Source: FEN-1279 sp964400285
GTDB lineage: Bacteria > Bacteroidota > Ignavibacteria > Tepidaquicellales > Tepidaquicellaceae
Direction: 5' to 3'
Length of the DNA stretch: 64,000 nucleotides
Assembly: GCA_964400285.1 (NCBI GenBank)
Contig: CAYNTK010000001.1
Span: 186,001-250,000 of the forward strand
Shown: positions 35,105 through 44,000 of the stretch, one piece after another
Layout: each line of letters begins with the position of its first letter
How positions within the stretch are numbered: position 1 is the stretch's first letter
Program-made: the position numbers and the translations under genes
Notes under the pieces: generated by a model
The model's database searches: none
What the model saw: the letters and a program-made list of their open reading frames with translations, nothing else
What the model was told of the DNA's origin: nothing

Positions 35105-36742
35105 TTAAAAAACAGCTTGTTCAACGTATGTTCCAAATGGAATTTTAAGTTCGTTACACATTTCACCGAGAGTTACATAATTTCTTGCGCAATCGAGGAT
35201 ACGGGGCATTAAGTTTGTGCCTTCAATTGCGGACTGCCTTAAAGAAGCAAGCGAGGATGTAACTTTTGCCTGATTTCGAGATGCTTTCATTTCACGAAGA
35301 CGTTTTATTTGTTTTTCTTCGACTTCTTTGGTTATTTTAAGAATTGGAATTTCGAGTTCTTCATTTTCTTCGACAAAATCGTTAACACCAACAATGATTT
35401 TTTCTTTGCGGTCGAGTTCTTGCTGATAACGGTAAGCTGCGTCTGCAATTTCTTTTTGGAAGAATCCGTTTTCAATACAAGCAATAACTCCACCTTGAGA
35501 ATCAATCATATCGAAATATTTTTCTGCCTCATTTTCGATATCATTAGTAAGTTTTTCTACGTACCAACTTCCGCCGAGCGGGTCGGCTACGTTTGCTACA
35601 CCGTGTTCATAAGCAAGTATTTGTTGAGTTCGAAGAGCAATTTTAACAGCTTTATCAGATGGTAGAGCAAGAGTTTCGTCCATAGAGTTTGTATGAAGTG
35701 ATTGAGTGCCACCGAGTACTGCAGCGAGTGCTTCGATTGCAGTTCTTATAATATTATTTTCTGGTTGCTGAGCGGTAAGTGAGCAACCTGCTGTCTGCGT
35801 ATGGAATCTCAAAATATGGGATTTGGGATTTTTTGCACCATATTTATTTTTCATTCTTTTTGCAAAAATTCTTCTTGCTGCACGATATTTAGCAATTTCT
35901 TCAAAGAAATCGAGATGAGCATTAAAGAAGAAAGAAATTCTTGGAGCGAATGTATCGACATCCATACCACGCTCGATACAAGCTTCGATATAAGCGAAGC
36001 CATCTGCGAGAGTGAATGCGAGTTCTTGTGCGGCAGTTGAACCGGCTTCACGGATGTGGTAACCGCTTACACTAATAGTATTAAATTGAGGAACTTCATT
36101 TGTACTAAATTCAATCATATCGGTGATAATTCGCATTGACTCTTTCGGAGGGTAAATAAATTCTTTCTGGGCAATATACTCTTTTAAAATATCATTTTGA
36201 AGTGTCCCTCTGAGTTTATTAAAAGGAACTCCTTGTTTTTCAGCAACTGCAAGATAAAATGCATAAATCATTGCGGCAGGGGAGTTAATTGTCATTGAAG
36301 TCGAAACCTTATCTAATGGTATTCCTTCGAAAAGTATTTCCATATCAGCCAATGAAGAAACAGAGACACCGCAAATACCTACTTCACCTTCAGAAATTTC
36401 AGCATCAGCATCCCATCCCATAAGGGTCGGCATATCGAAAGCAGTTGAAAGTCCAGTTTGTCCATGTTCGAGTAGATATTTAAATCTTTTATTTGTGTCT
36501 TCTGGAGTTCCAAACCCAGCGAATTGTCTCATAGTCCACAGCTTTCCACGATACATATTATTATGTATTCCTCTTGTATAAGGGAATTGTCCGGGATTTG
36601 CGAGGTCTTTTTCATAGTTTAAATCTTTTATGTCTTCAGGGAAGTAACAATTGTTCAGTTCTCTTCCGCTAAGTGAAGTAAATTTTTTAATTTTATTTTC
36701 TGAAATTGAATCGAGATTTTTTAAATTGTTATTATTGTCCAT
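35105..36742 (-). CDS. Acyl-CoA mutase large (catalytic) subunit, B12-dependent, methylmalonyl/isobutyryl type
   Basis: 545 residues, the length of a catalytic subunit whose cobalamin-binding domain is a separate protein. Motifs are YTRGIHNNMYRGKLWTMRQF, TGLSTAFDMPTLMGWD, GTLQNDILKEYIAQKEFIYPP, SGYHIREAGS (catalytic His229), FHTQTAGCSLTAQQP and VADPLGGSWYVE. The residue aligned with Arg207 of methylmalonyl-CoA mutase, which holds the substrate carboxylate, is Gln192, and the one aligned with Tyr89 is His60. Gln at the first site is the isobutyryl-CoA mutase state, so the substrate may not be methylmalonyl-CoA. The small subunit is not in the window, but the chaperone gene meaB lies at 59444-60376. 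Confidence 0.88.
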   Translation of the reverse strand: MDNNNNLKNLDSISENKIKKFTSLSGRELNNCYFPEDIKDLNYEKDLANPGQFPYTRGIHNNMYRGKLWTMRQFAGFGTPEDTNKRFKYLLEHGQTGLSTAFDMPTLMGWDADAEISEGEVGICGVSVSSLADMEILFEGIPLDKVSTSMTINSPAAMIYAFYLAVAEKQGVPFNKLRGTLQNDILKEYIAQKEFIYPPKESMRIITDMIEFSTNEVPQFNTISVSGYHIREAGSTAAQELAFTLADGFAYIEACIERGMDVDTFAPRISFFFNAHLDFFEEIAKYRAARRIFAKRMKNKYGAKNPKSHILRFHTQTAGCSLTAQQPENNIIRTAIEALAAVLGGTQSLHTNSMDETLALPSDKAVKIALRTQQILAYEHGVANVADPLGGSWYVEKLTNDIENEAEKYFDMIDSQGGVIACIENGFFQKEIADAAYRYQQELDRKEKIIVGVNDFVEENEELEIPILKITKEVEEKQIKRLREMKASRNQAKVTSSLASLRQSAIEGTNLMPRILDCARNYVTLGEMCNELKIPFGTYVEQAVF

Positions 36743-36807
36743 ATTATTATGAATTTATATTTATGCAAACAAGGTAAGAATGTTAAAAATTCACATTAAA
36801 AGACATA

Positions 36808-36845
36808 AAAAAACCTGCCTTTTTTAGCTGACGGGCAGGTTTTTT
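36808..36845 (-). terminator. Rho-independent terminator after the 784-residue T9SS protein gene
   Basis: A perfect 12-bp stem, AAAAAACCTGCC (36808-36819) with GGCAGGTTTTTT (36834-36845), around a 14-base loop. On the minus strand it is 28 bp beyond the stop codon of the gene ending at 36873 and ends in a run of T. The symmetric A and T tracts would allow function in both directions. Confidence 0.85.
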
Positions 36846-36872
36846 ATTACTTAGTTTTAGGAGAAGAAAAAA

Positions 36873-39227
36873 TTATTTGATTACATTCATTTTCTTTGAG
36901 ATTACTGTTTGATTTCCATCAGAATTAGCTATTAATGTGTAAATATAAATTCCGCTTGCAAGATTAGTTGCATTTAACTGAACAGTATAGTTACCTGCAT
37001 TTTGTTGAGCGTTCACTAATGTCATTATTTCTCTACCAGTTATATCGTATAGTTTAATGCTAATTTTACTATCTTTTGGTAAATCATAATCAATCTTTGT
37101 TGTTGGATTGAAAGGATTCGGATAGTTCTGGGATAAATTGAATTTTCCGGGTAATCCGATTTCGATTGTGTTTGACAATGAATAATATTTATAATTACCA
37201 TTGTTATCTATTTGCTTTAATCTATAGTTGTATTTGCCAGAATTTAGTTTAGAATCTGTATAAGAATAATTTGAAGAATGATTAGTATTTCCGTTTCCTT
37301 TTACAAATCCAATTTTTTCCCAGTTATTATTAGATATATTTTGTCTTTCAACATCAAAACCTTTATTATTTTCTTCGGAAGATGTTGACCAAGATAATTT
37401 AACATCTCTACCAGTGACAGAAGAAGTGAATGAGGTTAATTCTACCGGCATTGCACCCTGTTCACCGCCTGTGAAGGTAGAGAATTCGGTTAAACCTGAT
37501 GCGATTAATTCATTTGTAACCGGGTTTGCTTTACTTAGTAATGTCCAAACACCACTATGAAATTTACCAAAATAAATATCGTTTTCATTTCCACGAACAT
37601 CACTATCTAAATAACGCATAACCACATCATAAGAGAAGTTTGTTATACCATAATTTGTAACAATCCAGGAACGGACTAAATAATCGTTTATGCTTGAATT
37701 ATGAATGTTTTTAATCGTCTCTAATTTAATTCCAATTGCATTATTGTTGAACGTCCCGCTTGTAAAAGTAATTGTAGCAGGGGAATATTTATAAGAACTT
37801 GCGTTATCACCGATAGGGAATACAAATGAACCTGTAGAATTAAAAATTTTTCTGAATTCACCACTACCATTTACTGTAACCATATTGTTATTAGAAGGTG
37901 TTCCATTAACAACTGCATTTGCATTTAATGTTATGTTATTTGAACCAAGGATTAAGACACCATTTGTTAATGTTAAGTTATTATTAACTGTAACAGAATT
38001 TGTGAGATTAATATTGTTAGTATTATCAATTATTAAACTTCTAACTGTGGCTGGTAATCCATTTCCAGTGTTTGCTATTGAAGCATCTTTTTCGGATTTT
38101 TCAAGACTTTTAACTGATTTTAAATCATTCGATACAAAAGAAATATATTCTGTTTCGATATTATTAACATTATTATTTTCGATTTGTGTTCCGATATTAT
38201 TTTGCATATTATCTGTTACTGATGTCATATAATAATAATTAGCATCTGTGCTGAAATTTCTGTATAAAGTGTTAATATTACCGAGCAAACCTGAAGATGA
38301 AATACCATCTGGGTCACCAATTTTTAAAGTAGCACCAGCATTTAAGGTAAATGTGCTCGATGTATCACCAGTATATCCCTGAATGTATGTTGAAACACTG
38401 TTGCATACTAAAGTTCCATTAACTGTGAATGTTCCACTAATTGGAATCCAACTTGTTAGATTAACTGTGTTATTAGATTCAACAGTAAAATTTTTTCTTA
38501 TAAAAGCATAACCAGTTACACCTGCAGTATATGATGTGAAAATATCTGGTTCGCTTAATAAAGAAATAGTAGCATTTCCCGTTGTAGAAAGAGCAGTAAC
38601 CATCATATTATCAATAACTAAATAACTGGAACTATTGGCAGCTTTGTATCCATAAATTCTGAAAGTAATTTCGTTTTTATTGTTTAATCCTGTAGTAGAT
38701 GAATAATCTAAATTGAAACTATAAATATAACCAGGATATTCTGAAATATTTTGAGTTCCTAATGCGATGAAATTAGTTCCGTCTGTGCTATATAATACAC
38801 CAATATTTGATACACCATTTGAACTATTCGACCATATATCAAATTTTAAACCAATTCCAGAGAAATTAGATGTATTTACTTTGAAAGTATAATATTTTGT
38901 AGCGGAAACTCCAGGGTCAGTATGACTTGTTTCCCAACCTGTGGAATAGATAGCTTTGCCAGTCCTTGCACCGCCATAAACTCTACCAAGACCGTTAGTA
39001 GAACTCACAGTATTTCCAGAATTTCTTGTAAATGAGTTATCCGAAACTGTATTTATAGTATATTTTACGTTTTGAGTGAATGTCCCGTAGGTTGAGCCAG
39101 TTTCAAAAGAGTAATAAGTAATTGGGAGTTGTGCAAAAGAATTATTAAAAGCAATAAAAATTATTGCAACCAAGAAAATTTTTGTTATTGTGTTCATTGT
39201 TGTTATGTTATTGTTTGTTTTTTTCAT
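36873..39227 (-). CDS. Secreted T9SS cargo protein, beta-rich
   Basis: 784 residues. A second Met at residue 11 (MNTITKIFLVAIIFIAF, start at 39197) gives the better signal peptide, which ends near SFAQ. Mature residues of about 35-215 look like a jelly-roll or adhesin domain (TKYYTFKVNTSNFSGIGLKFDIW and YLVIDNMMV). A second beta-rich section rich in Asn and Thr (about 390-560) includes SLIIDNTNNINLTNSVTVNNN. A fibronectin-like domain (about 600-690) precedes the C-terminal sorting domain with LSQNYPNPFNPTTKIDYDLP. Surface location is expected; no catalytic motif is recognised. Confidence 0.82.
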   Translation of the reverse strand: MKKTNNNITTMNTITKIFLVAIIFIAFNNSFAQLPITYYSFETGSTYGTFTQNVKYTINTVSDNSFTRNSGNTVSSTNGLGRVYGGARTGKAIYSTGWETSHTDPGVSATKYYTFKVNTSNFSGIGLKFDIWSNSSNGVSNIGVLYSTDGTNFIALGTQNISEYPGYIYSFNLDYSSTTGLNNKNEITFRIYGYKAANSSSYLVIDNMMVTALSTTGNATISLLSEPDIFTSYTAGVTGYAFIRKNFTVESNNTVNLTSWIPISGTFTVNGTLVCNSVSTYIQGYTGDTSSTFTLNAGATLKIGDPDGISSSGLLGNINTLYRNFSTDANYYYMTSVTDNMQNNIGTQIENNNVNNIETEYISFVSNDLKSVKSLEKSEKDASIANTGNGLPATVRSLIIDNTNNINLTNSVTVNNNLTLTNGVLILGSNNITLNANAVVNGTPSNNNMVTVNGSGEFRKIFNSTGSFVFPIGDNASSYKYSPATITFTSGTFNNNAIGIKLETIKNIHNSSINDYLVRSWIVTNYGITNFSYDVVMRYLDSDVRGNENDIYFGKFHSGVWTLLSKANPVTNELIASGLTEFSTFTGGEQGAMPVELTSFTSSVTGRDVKLSWSTSSEENNKGFDVERQNISNNNWEKIGFVKGNGNTNHSSNYSYTDSKLNSGKYNYRLKQIDNNGNYKYYSLSNTIEIGLPGKFNLSQNYPNPFNPTTKIDYDLPKDSKISIKLYDITGREIMTLVNAQQNAGNYTVQLNATNLASGIYIYTLIANSDGNQTVISKKMNVIK

Positions 39228-39391
39228 TTTGTTGTTTTCTGTATTATAACAAACAAATTATATACCAAATAAAAAGCTAAAAAGTAGAGAAAAATCGAAG
39301 GAAAAGAATAAAATATAATAGTATAAGAACTATCTTTTATAAAATGGATTTTATATATACAAACTATTTTTCCATTAATATTAAAATAAAA

Positions 39392-39433
39392 AAGCTTTAC
39401 CTTCTCTATATAAATTTTGAGTCGGTAAAGCTT
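39392..39433 (-). terminator. Terminator after the cohesin-like T9SS protein gene
   Basis: Perfect 10-bp arms AAGCTTTACC (39392-39401) and GGTAAAGCTT (39424-39433) lie 24 bp past the stop codon at 39458. On the minus strand the second arm is followed by a T-rich run (TTTTTATTTTAA). Confidence 0.75.
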
Positions 39434-39457
39434 CTCTGCTGACTAACGAAATACCTT

Positions 39458-40615
39458 TTATTTTATAACACTCATTTTCTTAGTCATAACAAAGTTTTTT
39501 CCATTTGAATTAGCAATTAATCTGTAAAAATAGGTTCCGCTTGCAAGATTTTTTGAATCTGCAGAAATTGTATAATATCCTGCTTTTTGCTCTTGATTTA
39601 CCAGATTAATCATTTCTCTTCCAAGAATATCGAATACAGTTAAATTAACTTTAGAGTCTTGAGGTAATTCGTAGTTTATTTTAGTTATTGGGTTAAAGGG
39701 ATTTGGATAATTTTGTGAAAGATTAAATTTTGTTGGCAATCCAATTTCAACAATTTTATTTAGATTGTAATATTTGTAATTTCCGTTATTATCTATTTGT
39801 TTTAGTCTATAATTATATTTTCCAGGGTTAATTTTGTTATCCTCAAATGAATACTGGTTGATAACATTTGAATTGCCTTTACCTTTTACGAAACCAATTT
39901 CATTCCAATTTGAATTTTCTTGTTTTCTTTCAATTTTAAATCCGTTATTATTTTGTTCGAAAGAAGTTGTCCATTTTAAAGCTACTTTATCGTTACTGCA
40001 AACTGATGTAAAATCTTTTAGTAAAACAGGTAAAGGTTCGTTATCAACGGTGATAGGTTCTGATAATAAAACATCACTTATCTCGAAAGTATTAGGATTG
40101 TTATTAGGGTTTTTAAATAAACCTACTTGATTTGTTGATGGTTCAAAACTTAATGTAACGGATTTTGTATTATCAAGAATTATGAAATTTAATCTTAATA
40201 TAGTAGAATAATCATTTAAAATATTAAATACTTGTTGTGAATTTGAACTGTCATAATTTACATTTAAACCATTAATCATAATTCTTAAAAAACGATTGTC
40301 TTCGCTTTCAGGATTATTGCTTACGAACTTTTCATATCCATTTGTTTCAGAAAGATTTTGATGCCAATTAGATACTCCTGTGTATCTGATTATACTGGAA
40401 TCGTATATTATATCAGCGTTTAAAGAGCCTAAGGTATTTGATTGAGTAAGATTAGAACCTTTAATTTTATATTCAACGATAAATTCACCTCCATTAATGC
40501 CTGAATTCAAGAAGACGGAAAGTTTTTGGTCAATTGTAGATTGCGAAAACAAAGATTTGAAGCAAATTATAAAAATTAAAACAACTAAATAATATTTTAA
40601 ATTTATTTTTTTCAT
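39458..40615 (-). CDS. T9SS-anchored protein with an N-terminal cohesin-like domain
   Basis: 385 residues, signal peptide to about residue 25 (FKSLFSQ). Residues of about 27-190 have the look of a cohesin or CBM-like beta sandwich: GEFIVEYKIKG, LNADIIYDSSIIRYTGV, STILRLNFIILDN and VTLSFEPS, where YDSSIIRYTG corresponds to the yDpsvl block of cohesins. A fibronectin-like domain (about 195-290) and a T9SS type A sorting domain (LSQNYPNPFNPITKINYELP) follow. The gene directly upstream encodes a dockerin-bearing protease and shares its promoter architecture. Cohesin is assigned by eye; any secreted immunoglobulin-like fold is possible. Confidence 0.7.
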   Translation of the reverse strand: MKKINLKYYLVVLIFIICFKSLFSQSTIDQKLSVFLNSGINGGEFIVEYKIKGSNLTQSNTLGSLNADIIYDSSIIRYTGVSNWHQNLSETNGYEKFVSNNPESEDNRFLRIMINGLNVNYDSSNSQQVFNILNDYSTILRLNFIILDNTKSVTLSFEPSTNQVGLFKNPNNNPNTFEISDVLLSEPITVDNEPLPVLLKDFTSVCSNDKVALKWTTSFEQNNNGFKIERKQENSNWNEIGFVKGKGNSNVINQYSFEDNKINPGKYNYRLKQIDNNGNYKYYNLNKIVEIGLPTKFNLSQNYPNPFNPITKINYELPQDSKVNLTVFDILGREMINLVNQEQKAGYYTISADSKNLASGTYFYRLIANSNGKNFVMTKKMSVIK

Positions 40616-40628
40616 CTATTATTATAAT

Positions 40629-40644
40629 GGCAAACTCAATGCCA
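40629..40644 (-). promoter_or_regulatory. Sigma-54-type (-24/-12) promoter of the cohesin-like gene
   Basis: On the minus strand the element reads TGGCATTGAGTTTGCC, running from 40644 to 40629. It has the GG and GC dinucleotides exactly 10 bp apart as in the TGGCACN5TTGCW consensus, though the sixth base and last base deviate. The predicted start of transcription would be only about 3 bp before the ATG at 40615, so the message would be almost leaderless; this lowers confidence. Its twin lies before the next gene, at 43531-43546. Confidence 0.5.
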
Positions 40645-40702
40645 GAGTTTTATTGAAAATTTGGCAAAAAATGGTGTTTTTTAAAGGATTTTTAACAATA
40701 AA

Positions 40703-40726
40703 TGAGAAAATAATCTCACAATGAGA
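40703..40726. promoter_or_regulatory. Three-half-site operator upstream of the cohesin-like gene
   Basis: Alternating five-base half-sites TGAGA (40703-40707), TCTCA (40714-40718) and TGAGA (40722-40726), with spacers of 6 and 3. The element lies 58 bp upstream of the -24 box. The same arrangement and spacing recur upstream of the dockerin-protease gene. Position suits an enhancer site for a sigma-54 activator. Confidence 0.55.
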
Positions 40727-40801
40727 CATACAGCCATTGTTCTAACGGGTGTTATTAAGTGAATTGCTCGATTCATTGTATTAAATTGAGACGCTAATAA
40801 A

Positions 40802-40831
40802 AAATCCCGATTTTTTAATGAATCGGGATTT
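40802..40831 (-). terminator. Rho-independent terminator after the dockerin-protease gene
   Basis: Perfect 11-bp stem AAATCCCGATT (40802-40812) with AATCGGGATTT (40821-40831) and an 8-base loop. On the minus strand it is 30 bp beyond the stop codon at 40862 and is followed by a T run. It separates the protease gene from the operator of the downstream gene, so the two genes must have separate promoters. Confidence 0.85.
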
Positions 40832-40861
40832 ATATATTAATGAAATCCTTTAGGGGAATTA

Positions 40862-43501
40862 TTATTTACGAGCATTTAAGAATTTCATTAATGTTGAGTT
40901 TGGAACGTTTGTTGTTGCTCTTTTTTTATTTAACGGTGCGAATATATTGAAATCGGAGCCTGTCAGAATTCCGTCCATATTGAAATCTGTTTTTAAATAG
41001 CCTGTATTTGCAGTGATACTATTATTTTTGAATAATTGGTAATCTGAAATATTAACAATTCCATTAAGGTCTGCATCCCCTGGATACATACCATATTTCC
41101 CGTTTCCGAGTAGTGCGGCGTCATTTCCATAGAAGTTTTCAATACATTCAGAAAAATCGTAAAGGTAAGAATCTGAACTTAAAAATATAGGTATTGATGA
41201 CATTACACTTAAGTGATTTCTATGTCTAATTATAATATAATAGTTATCAGGTAGAATATTTTCGCTTAAAGTTATTACGGAGTCACCTGAAATGCTTAAT
41301 ACTTTTCCATCTTTTCTTAAAAATGCTGCTAATGTATCTATTGCATAATTCATATTTTTAAAATCTCGAATTTCAATAATAATCCAATCAACAATATCTC
41401 TATGCGTTTGAAAAAACTTTTGAGTTACTTCTTCGCTTCTATCTCTATAATAGATAAAGGGTTCGGAATTACCACTTAGAGTATCGGGAGGAACAAGGGG
41501 TAAAAGGTTTTTATAGTTTAATGAAGTGGTCATTGTATCTGAATTATTATGCATCGAGCCTGCAAGAAATATTTTTAAATTAAGAATAACAGCTCTTTTT
41601 TCAACGTAATTTTGCAAATCAAGAGAATTAGTAATGTTTTCATAATTTCTCTCAGCAGGAATAAATGTTGTATTACCTTTAACGGGGACAACTGTTCCAG
41701 ACCATCCAGAGTCGATAAAGATGTTATACTCACCATTTAAGTCGGAAATTACATTAATTGGAAATCCTTGAAGCTCAACACCACTGATGGGCAGTCCAGA
41801 ATTTTCAGAACATCTTCCCGAAATATAAAAGCCACCATCGAATGAGCTAATTTTGTTTGAAGTAACGTTGCTAAATGAACAGTTATAAGGTTCAAAATTC
41901 CAAATATTACCTTTAGAGGGATAAAATTTCCCTGACCATCCGTAATATACGTTTACCGAATAGAATCCATTTCCGTTTGTATATGGTTCACTTACAAGTC
42001 CCGAAAGTTTTACATTACTTATCGGGACTTGAGCGATGGGGGATTTGATGAAACCTGATATAGTATATATTTTTTTTGTTGCCGAGTAATTGGTTACCGT
42101 TGTTTGTGTTACGTTTGAATAAGTTGTAGATACTTCGCTAAAGTCATAACCCGCTTTAACTGGTGTGACAGTTCCACTCCAGCCAGATAATACTCTTGTT
42201 TCGTAAAAACCGTTGTAATCTGTTTTCGTTGTAAATGTAAATCCATTTAAACTTACATTACTAACGCCACTATTTGTTTGAGTAGATACAATTCTACCTT
42301 TTATAGTTACGAATTCATTATCCAGCACTTTTAGTTGTGCTAAGTCAAATATTTTTGTTGTATTGTTGTTAGTGTTGTTATCTCCAGATATTATAATCCC
42401 AACCCAATAGTCACCAGTAGGTTTGTTTAATATTGGTAATGAAGTTGTTTGTTCGATTAATTCAGAATGCTTTGAAGGAAAATCTTTAGTATAATTATAT
42501 GTTGCTATCAAATCATCAGATGTAGTTATTATGTTGTCATTCGATAAATAAACTTCAACGGTAATATTTGCATTTGTTTTATTTTCATTTGAATAATTGC
42601 ATAGTACGAAGCTAAGTTTTTCCAGTTGGTTTCCGCTTTTGATTACTTTTGGAGAAACATTAACGTAAAGCGGAATTAAATCGAATTGAGATGGGGTGTT
42701 ATGGTCAATTACTGCATTTATAGCATCAAATTTGTTTCCAGTAATACGATTGAATTTAACTCCCAAATTTGTAATTATACCAAAAACAACATTTTCATTA
42801 TTTATAATCGAGAAAGTTGGAGAGCCACTCATACCACCATAGCCAACTCTTGTGGATAATAGATATTCAGTGCCAACACTATTAAATGTTCCTTTCCAGT
42901 TATATAGATATGCACCTGAATATGGAGAAACACTTGGATAGCTTGTGTTGTAAAAGGTATTGTTAAGGAAAAAGGCATTGTCGTTATTATAACCGAAACC
43001 ATTCCATCCCGAAAGGACACCAATAGGTCTATCGAGTTTTACGATTGCATAGTCTCTTGAGGTTCCGGGAGCATAATCACTAAGTAGATAAAAGTATTCA
43101 GCATAAGCATACTGATATGGGAAATCACCTGCTTCATATCCGGGGATAAAAGGGACAGTTCTAAAGTAAGGATGAAATTCAATAGCATGTCCAGCGGTTA
43201 GAACGTGAAAAGGGTCGATTAAAACACCAGTAACATCATTAAATTTTATAGTAGTTCTCCAAGGATATGCATTTGGGTCATTTATAATATCGAGAGGGAA
43301 AAAACATCTCGAAGTATCTAAAGAGAAATTATCGTCCAATACACCTTTATTACCGGGTTTTAAGTCCGAGCTTAAAGTATTAGTATAAGAAAAGGGGATT
43401 TCGGTGATTTGGGCGGTTTGTAAATTATATTGTCTCCAAGTTTGAGAATCTGCACAATTTATACTTAATATAAGAATTACAAAAATTAATATCTTTTTCA
43501 T
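40862..43501 (-). CDS. Secreted trypsin/V8-like serine protease with carboxypeptidase-like repeats and C-terminal dockerin
   Basis: 879 residues, Sec signal peptide ending near residue 19. The protease domain (about 60-260) has a complete triad: His105 in LTAGHAI, Asp150 in RDYAIVKL and Ser225 in GMSGSP. Three or four beta-sandwich repeats of about 80 residues follow from about 400 to 640, each with GFY or GEY and GWSG(T/K), as in carboxypeptidase regulatory-like domains. Near the C-terminus GDADLNGIVNISD and TDFNMDGILTGSD are two complete calcium loops of a type I dockerin. There is no T9SS sorting tail, which sets it apart from its four neighbours; it may be held on the surface by a partner instead. 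Confidence 0.85.
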   Translation of the reverse strand: MKKILIFVILILSINCADSQTWRQYNLQTAQITEIPFSYTNTLSSDLKPGNKGVLDDNFSLDTSRCFFPLDIINDPNAYPWRTTIKFNDVTGVLIDPFHVLTAGHAIEFHPYFRTVPFIPGYEAGDFPYQYAYAEYFYLLSDYAPGTSRDYAIVKLDRPIGVLSGWNGFGYNNDNAFFLNNTFYNTSYPSVSPYSGAYLYNWKGTFNSVGTEYLLSTRVGYGGMSGSPTFSIINNENVVFGIITNLGVKFNRITGNKFDAINAVIDHNTPSQFDLIPLYVNVSPKVIKSGNQLEKLSFVLCNYSNENKTNANITVEVYLSNDNIITTSDDLIATYNYTKDFPSKHSELIEQTTSLPILNKPTGDYWVGIIISGDNNTNNNTTKIFDLAQLKVLDNEFVTIKGRIVSTQTNSGVSNVSLNGFTFTTKTDYNGFYETRVLSGWSGTVTPVKAGYDFSEVSTTYSNVTQTTVTNYSATKKIYTISGFIKSPIAQVPISNVKLSGLVSEPYTNGNGFYSVNVYYGWSGKFYPSKGNIWNFEPYNCSFSNVTSNKISSFDGGFYISGRCSENSGLPISGVELQGFPINVISDLNGEYNIFIDSGWSGTVVPVKGNTTFIPAERNYENITNSLDLQNYVEKRAVILNLKIFLAGSMHNNSDTMTTSLNYKNLLPLVPPDTLSGNSEPFIYYRDRSEEVTQKFFQTHRDIVDWIIIEIRDFKNMNYAIDTLAAFLRKDGKVLSISGDSVITLSENILPDNYYIIIRHRNHLSVMSSIPIFLSSDSYLYDFSECIENFYGNDAALLGNGKYGMYPGDADLNGIVNISDYQLFKNNSITANTGYLKTDFNMDGILTGSDFNIFAPLNKKRATTNVPNSTLMKFLNARK

Positions 43502-43530
43502 TTCTTATTATTTTGGTCAAATAAGAAATT

Positions 43531-43546
43531 TGCAAGTTCAATGCCA
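43531..43546 (-). promoter_or_regulatory. Sigma-54-type (-24/-12) promoter of the dockerin-protease gene
   Basis: On the minus strand the element reads TGGCATTGAACTTGCA from 43546 to 43531, with GG and GC spaced by 10 bp and a good TTGCA -12 box. Transcription would start near 43520, leaving a 5' leader of roughly 20 bases before the ATG at 43501. This is the better of the two matches in this window. The gene at 40615 carries the sister element. Confidence 0.6.
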
Positions 43547-43605
43547 GAAAAAATTATAAAGAATGTTAATAAAATGTTGATTTTTTAGGAAAAACAAATA
43601 ATAAA

Positions 43606-43629
43606 TGAGAATACAGTCTCATAATGAGA
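43606..43629. promoter_or_regulatory. Three-half-site operator upstream of the dockerin-protease gene
   Basis: Half-sites TGAGA (43606-43610), TCTCA (43617-43621) and TGAGA (43625-43629) with spacers of 6 and 3, exactly as at 40703-40726. The gap to the -24 box is 59 bp, against 58 in the other copy. The centre sits about 97 bp before the predicted transcription start, a usual position for an enhancer-binding activator. Confidence 0.6.
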
Positions 43630-43636
43630 TAAATAA

Positions 43637-43667
43637 AAACCTTTTGTGAGATTTTCACAAAGGGTTT
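43637..43667 (-). terminator. Terminator after the 1241-residue T9SS protein gene
   Basis: Arms AAACCTTTTGTGA (43637-43649) and TCACAAAGGGTTT (43655-43667) pair over 13 bp with one G-T wobble and a 5-base loop. On the minus strand the structure follows the stop codon at 43705 by 37 bp and ends in TTTTTATTT. It lies just upstream of the operator of the next gene. Confidence 0.8.
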
Positions 43668-43704
43668 GAATTTTATTTTGAGACTAATTTTATTGTTGAA
43701 AATA

Positions 43705-44000
43705 TTACTTTACTATAACCATTTTTTTAGTAAATATGTAATCTTTACCTTGGGAGTTTGCAATCATACGATAAAAGTAAGTTCCAGAAGAGAGATTTGT
43801 AGCATTCAGGTCAACTGTATAGAAACCTGCTTGTTTTGTTTCGCTATTTACAAGGATTTTAACTTCTCTACCGAGCATATCATAAATCACAATTCTAACT
43901 TTGCTATCGAATGGCAATTCAAAATCGATTTTTGTAGTCGGGTTGAATGGATTCGGATAGTTTTGTGATAGCTTGAATTCTTTTGGTAAAGCGATTTCGA
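43705..44000. repeat. Near-identical T9SS-tail DNA, copy 1
   Basis: These 296 bp align without any gap to 47608-47903 at a constant offset of 3903 bp and differ at only a small number of bases. From 43883 to 44000 the two copies are identical for 118 bp. Conservation at the DNA level, including synonymous sites, implies recent duplication or gene conversion. Confidence 0.9.
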
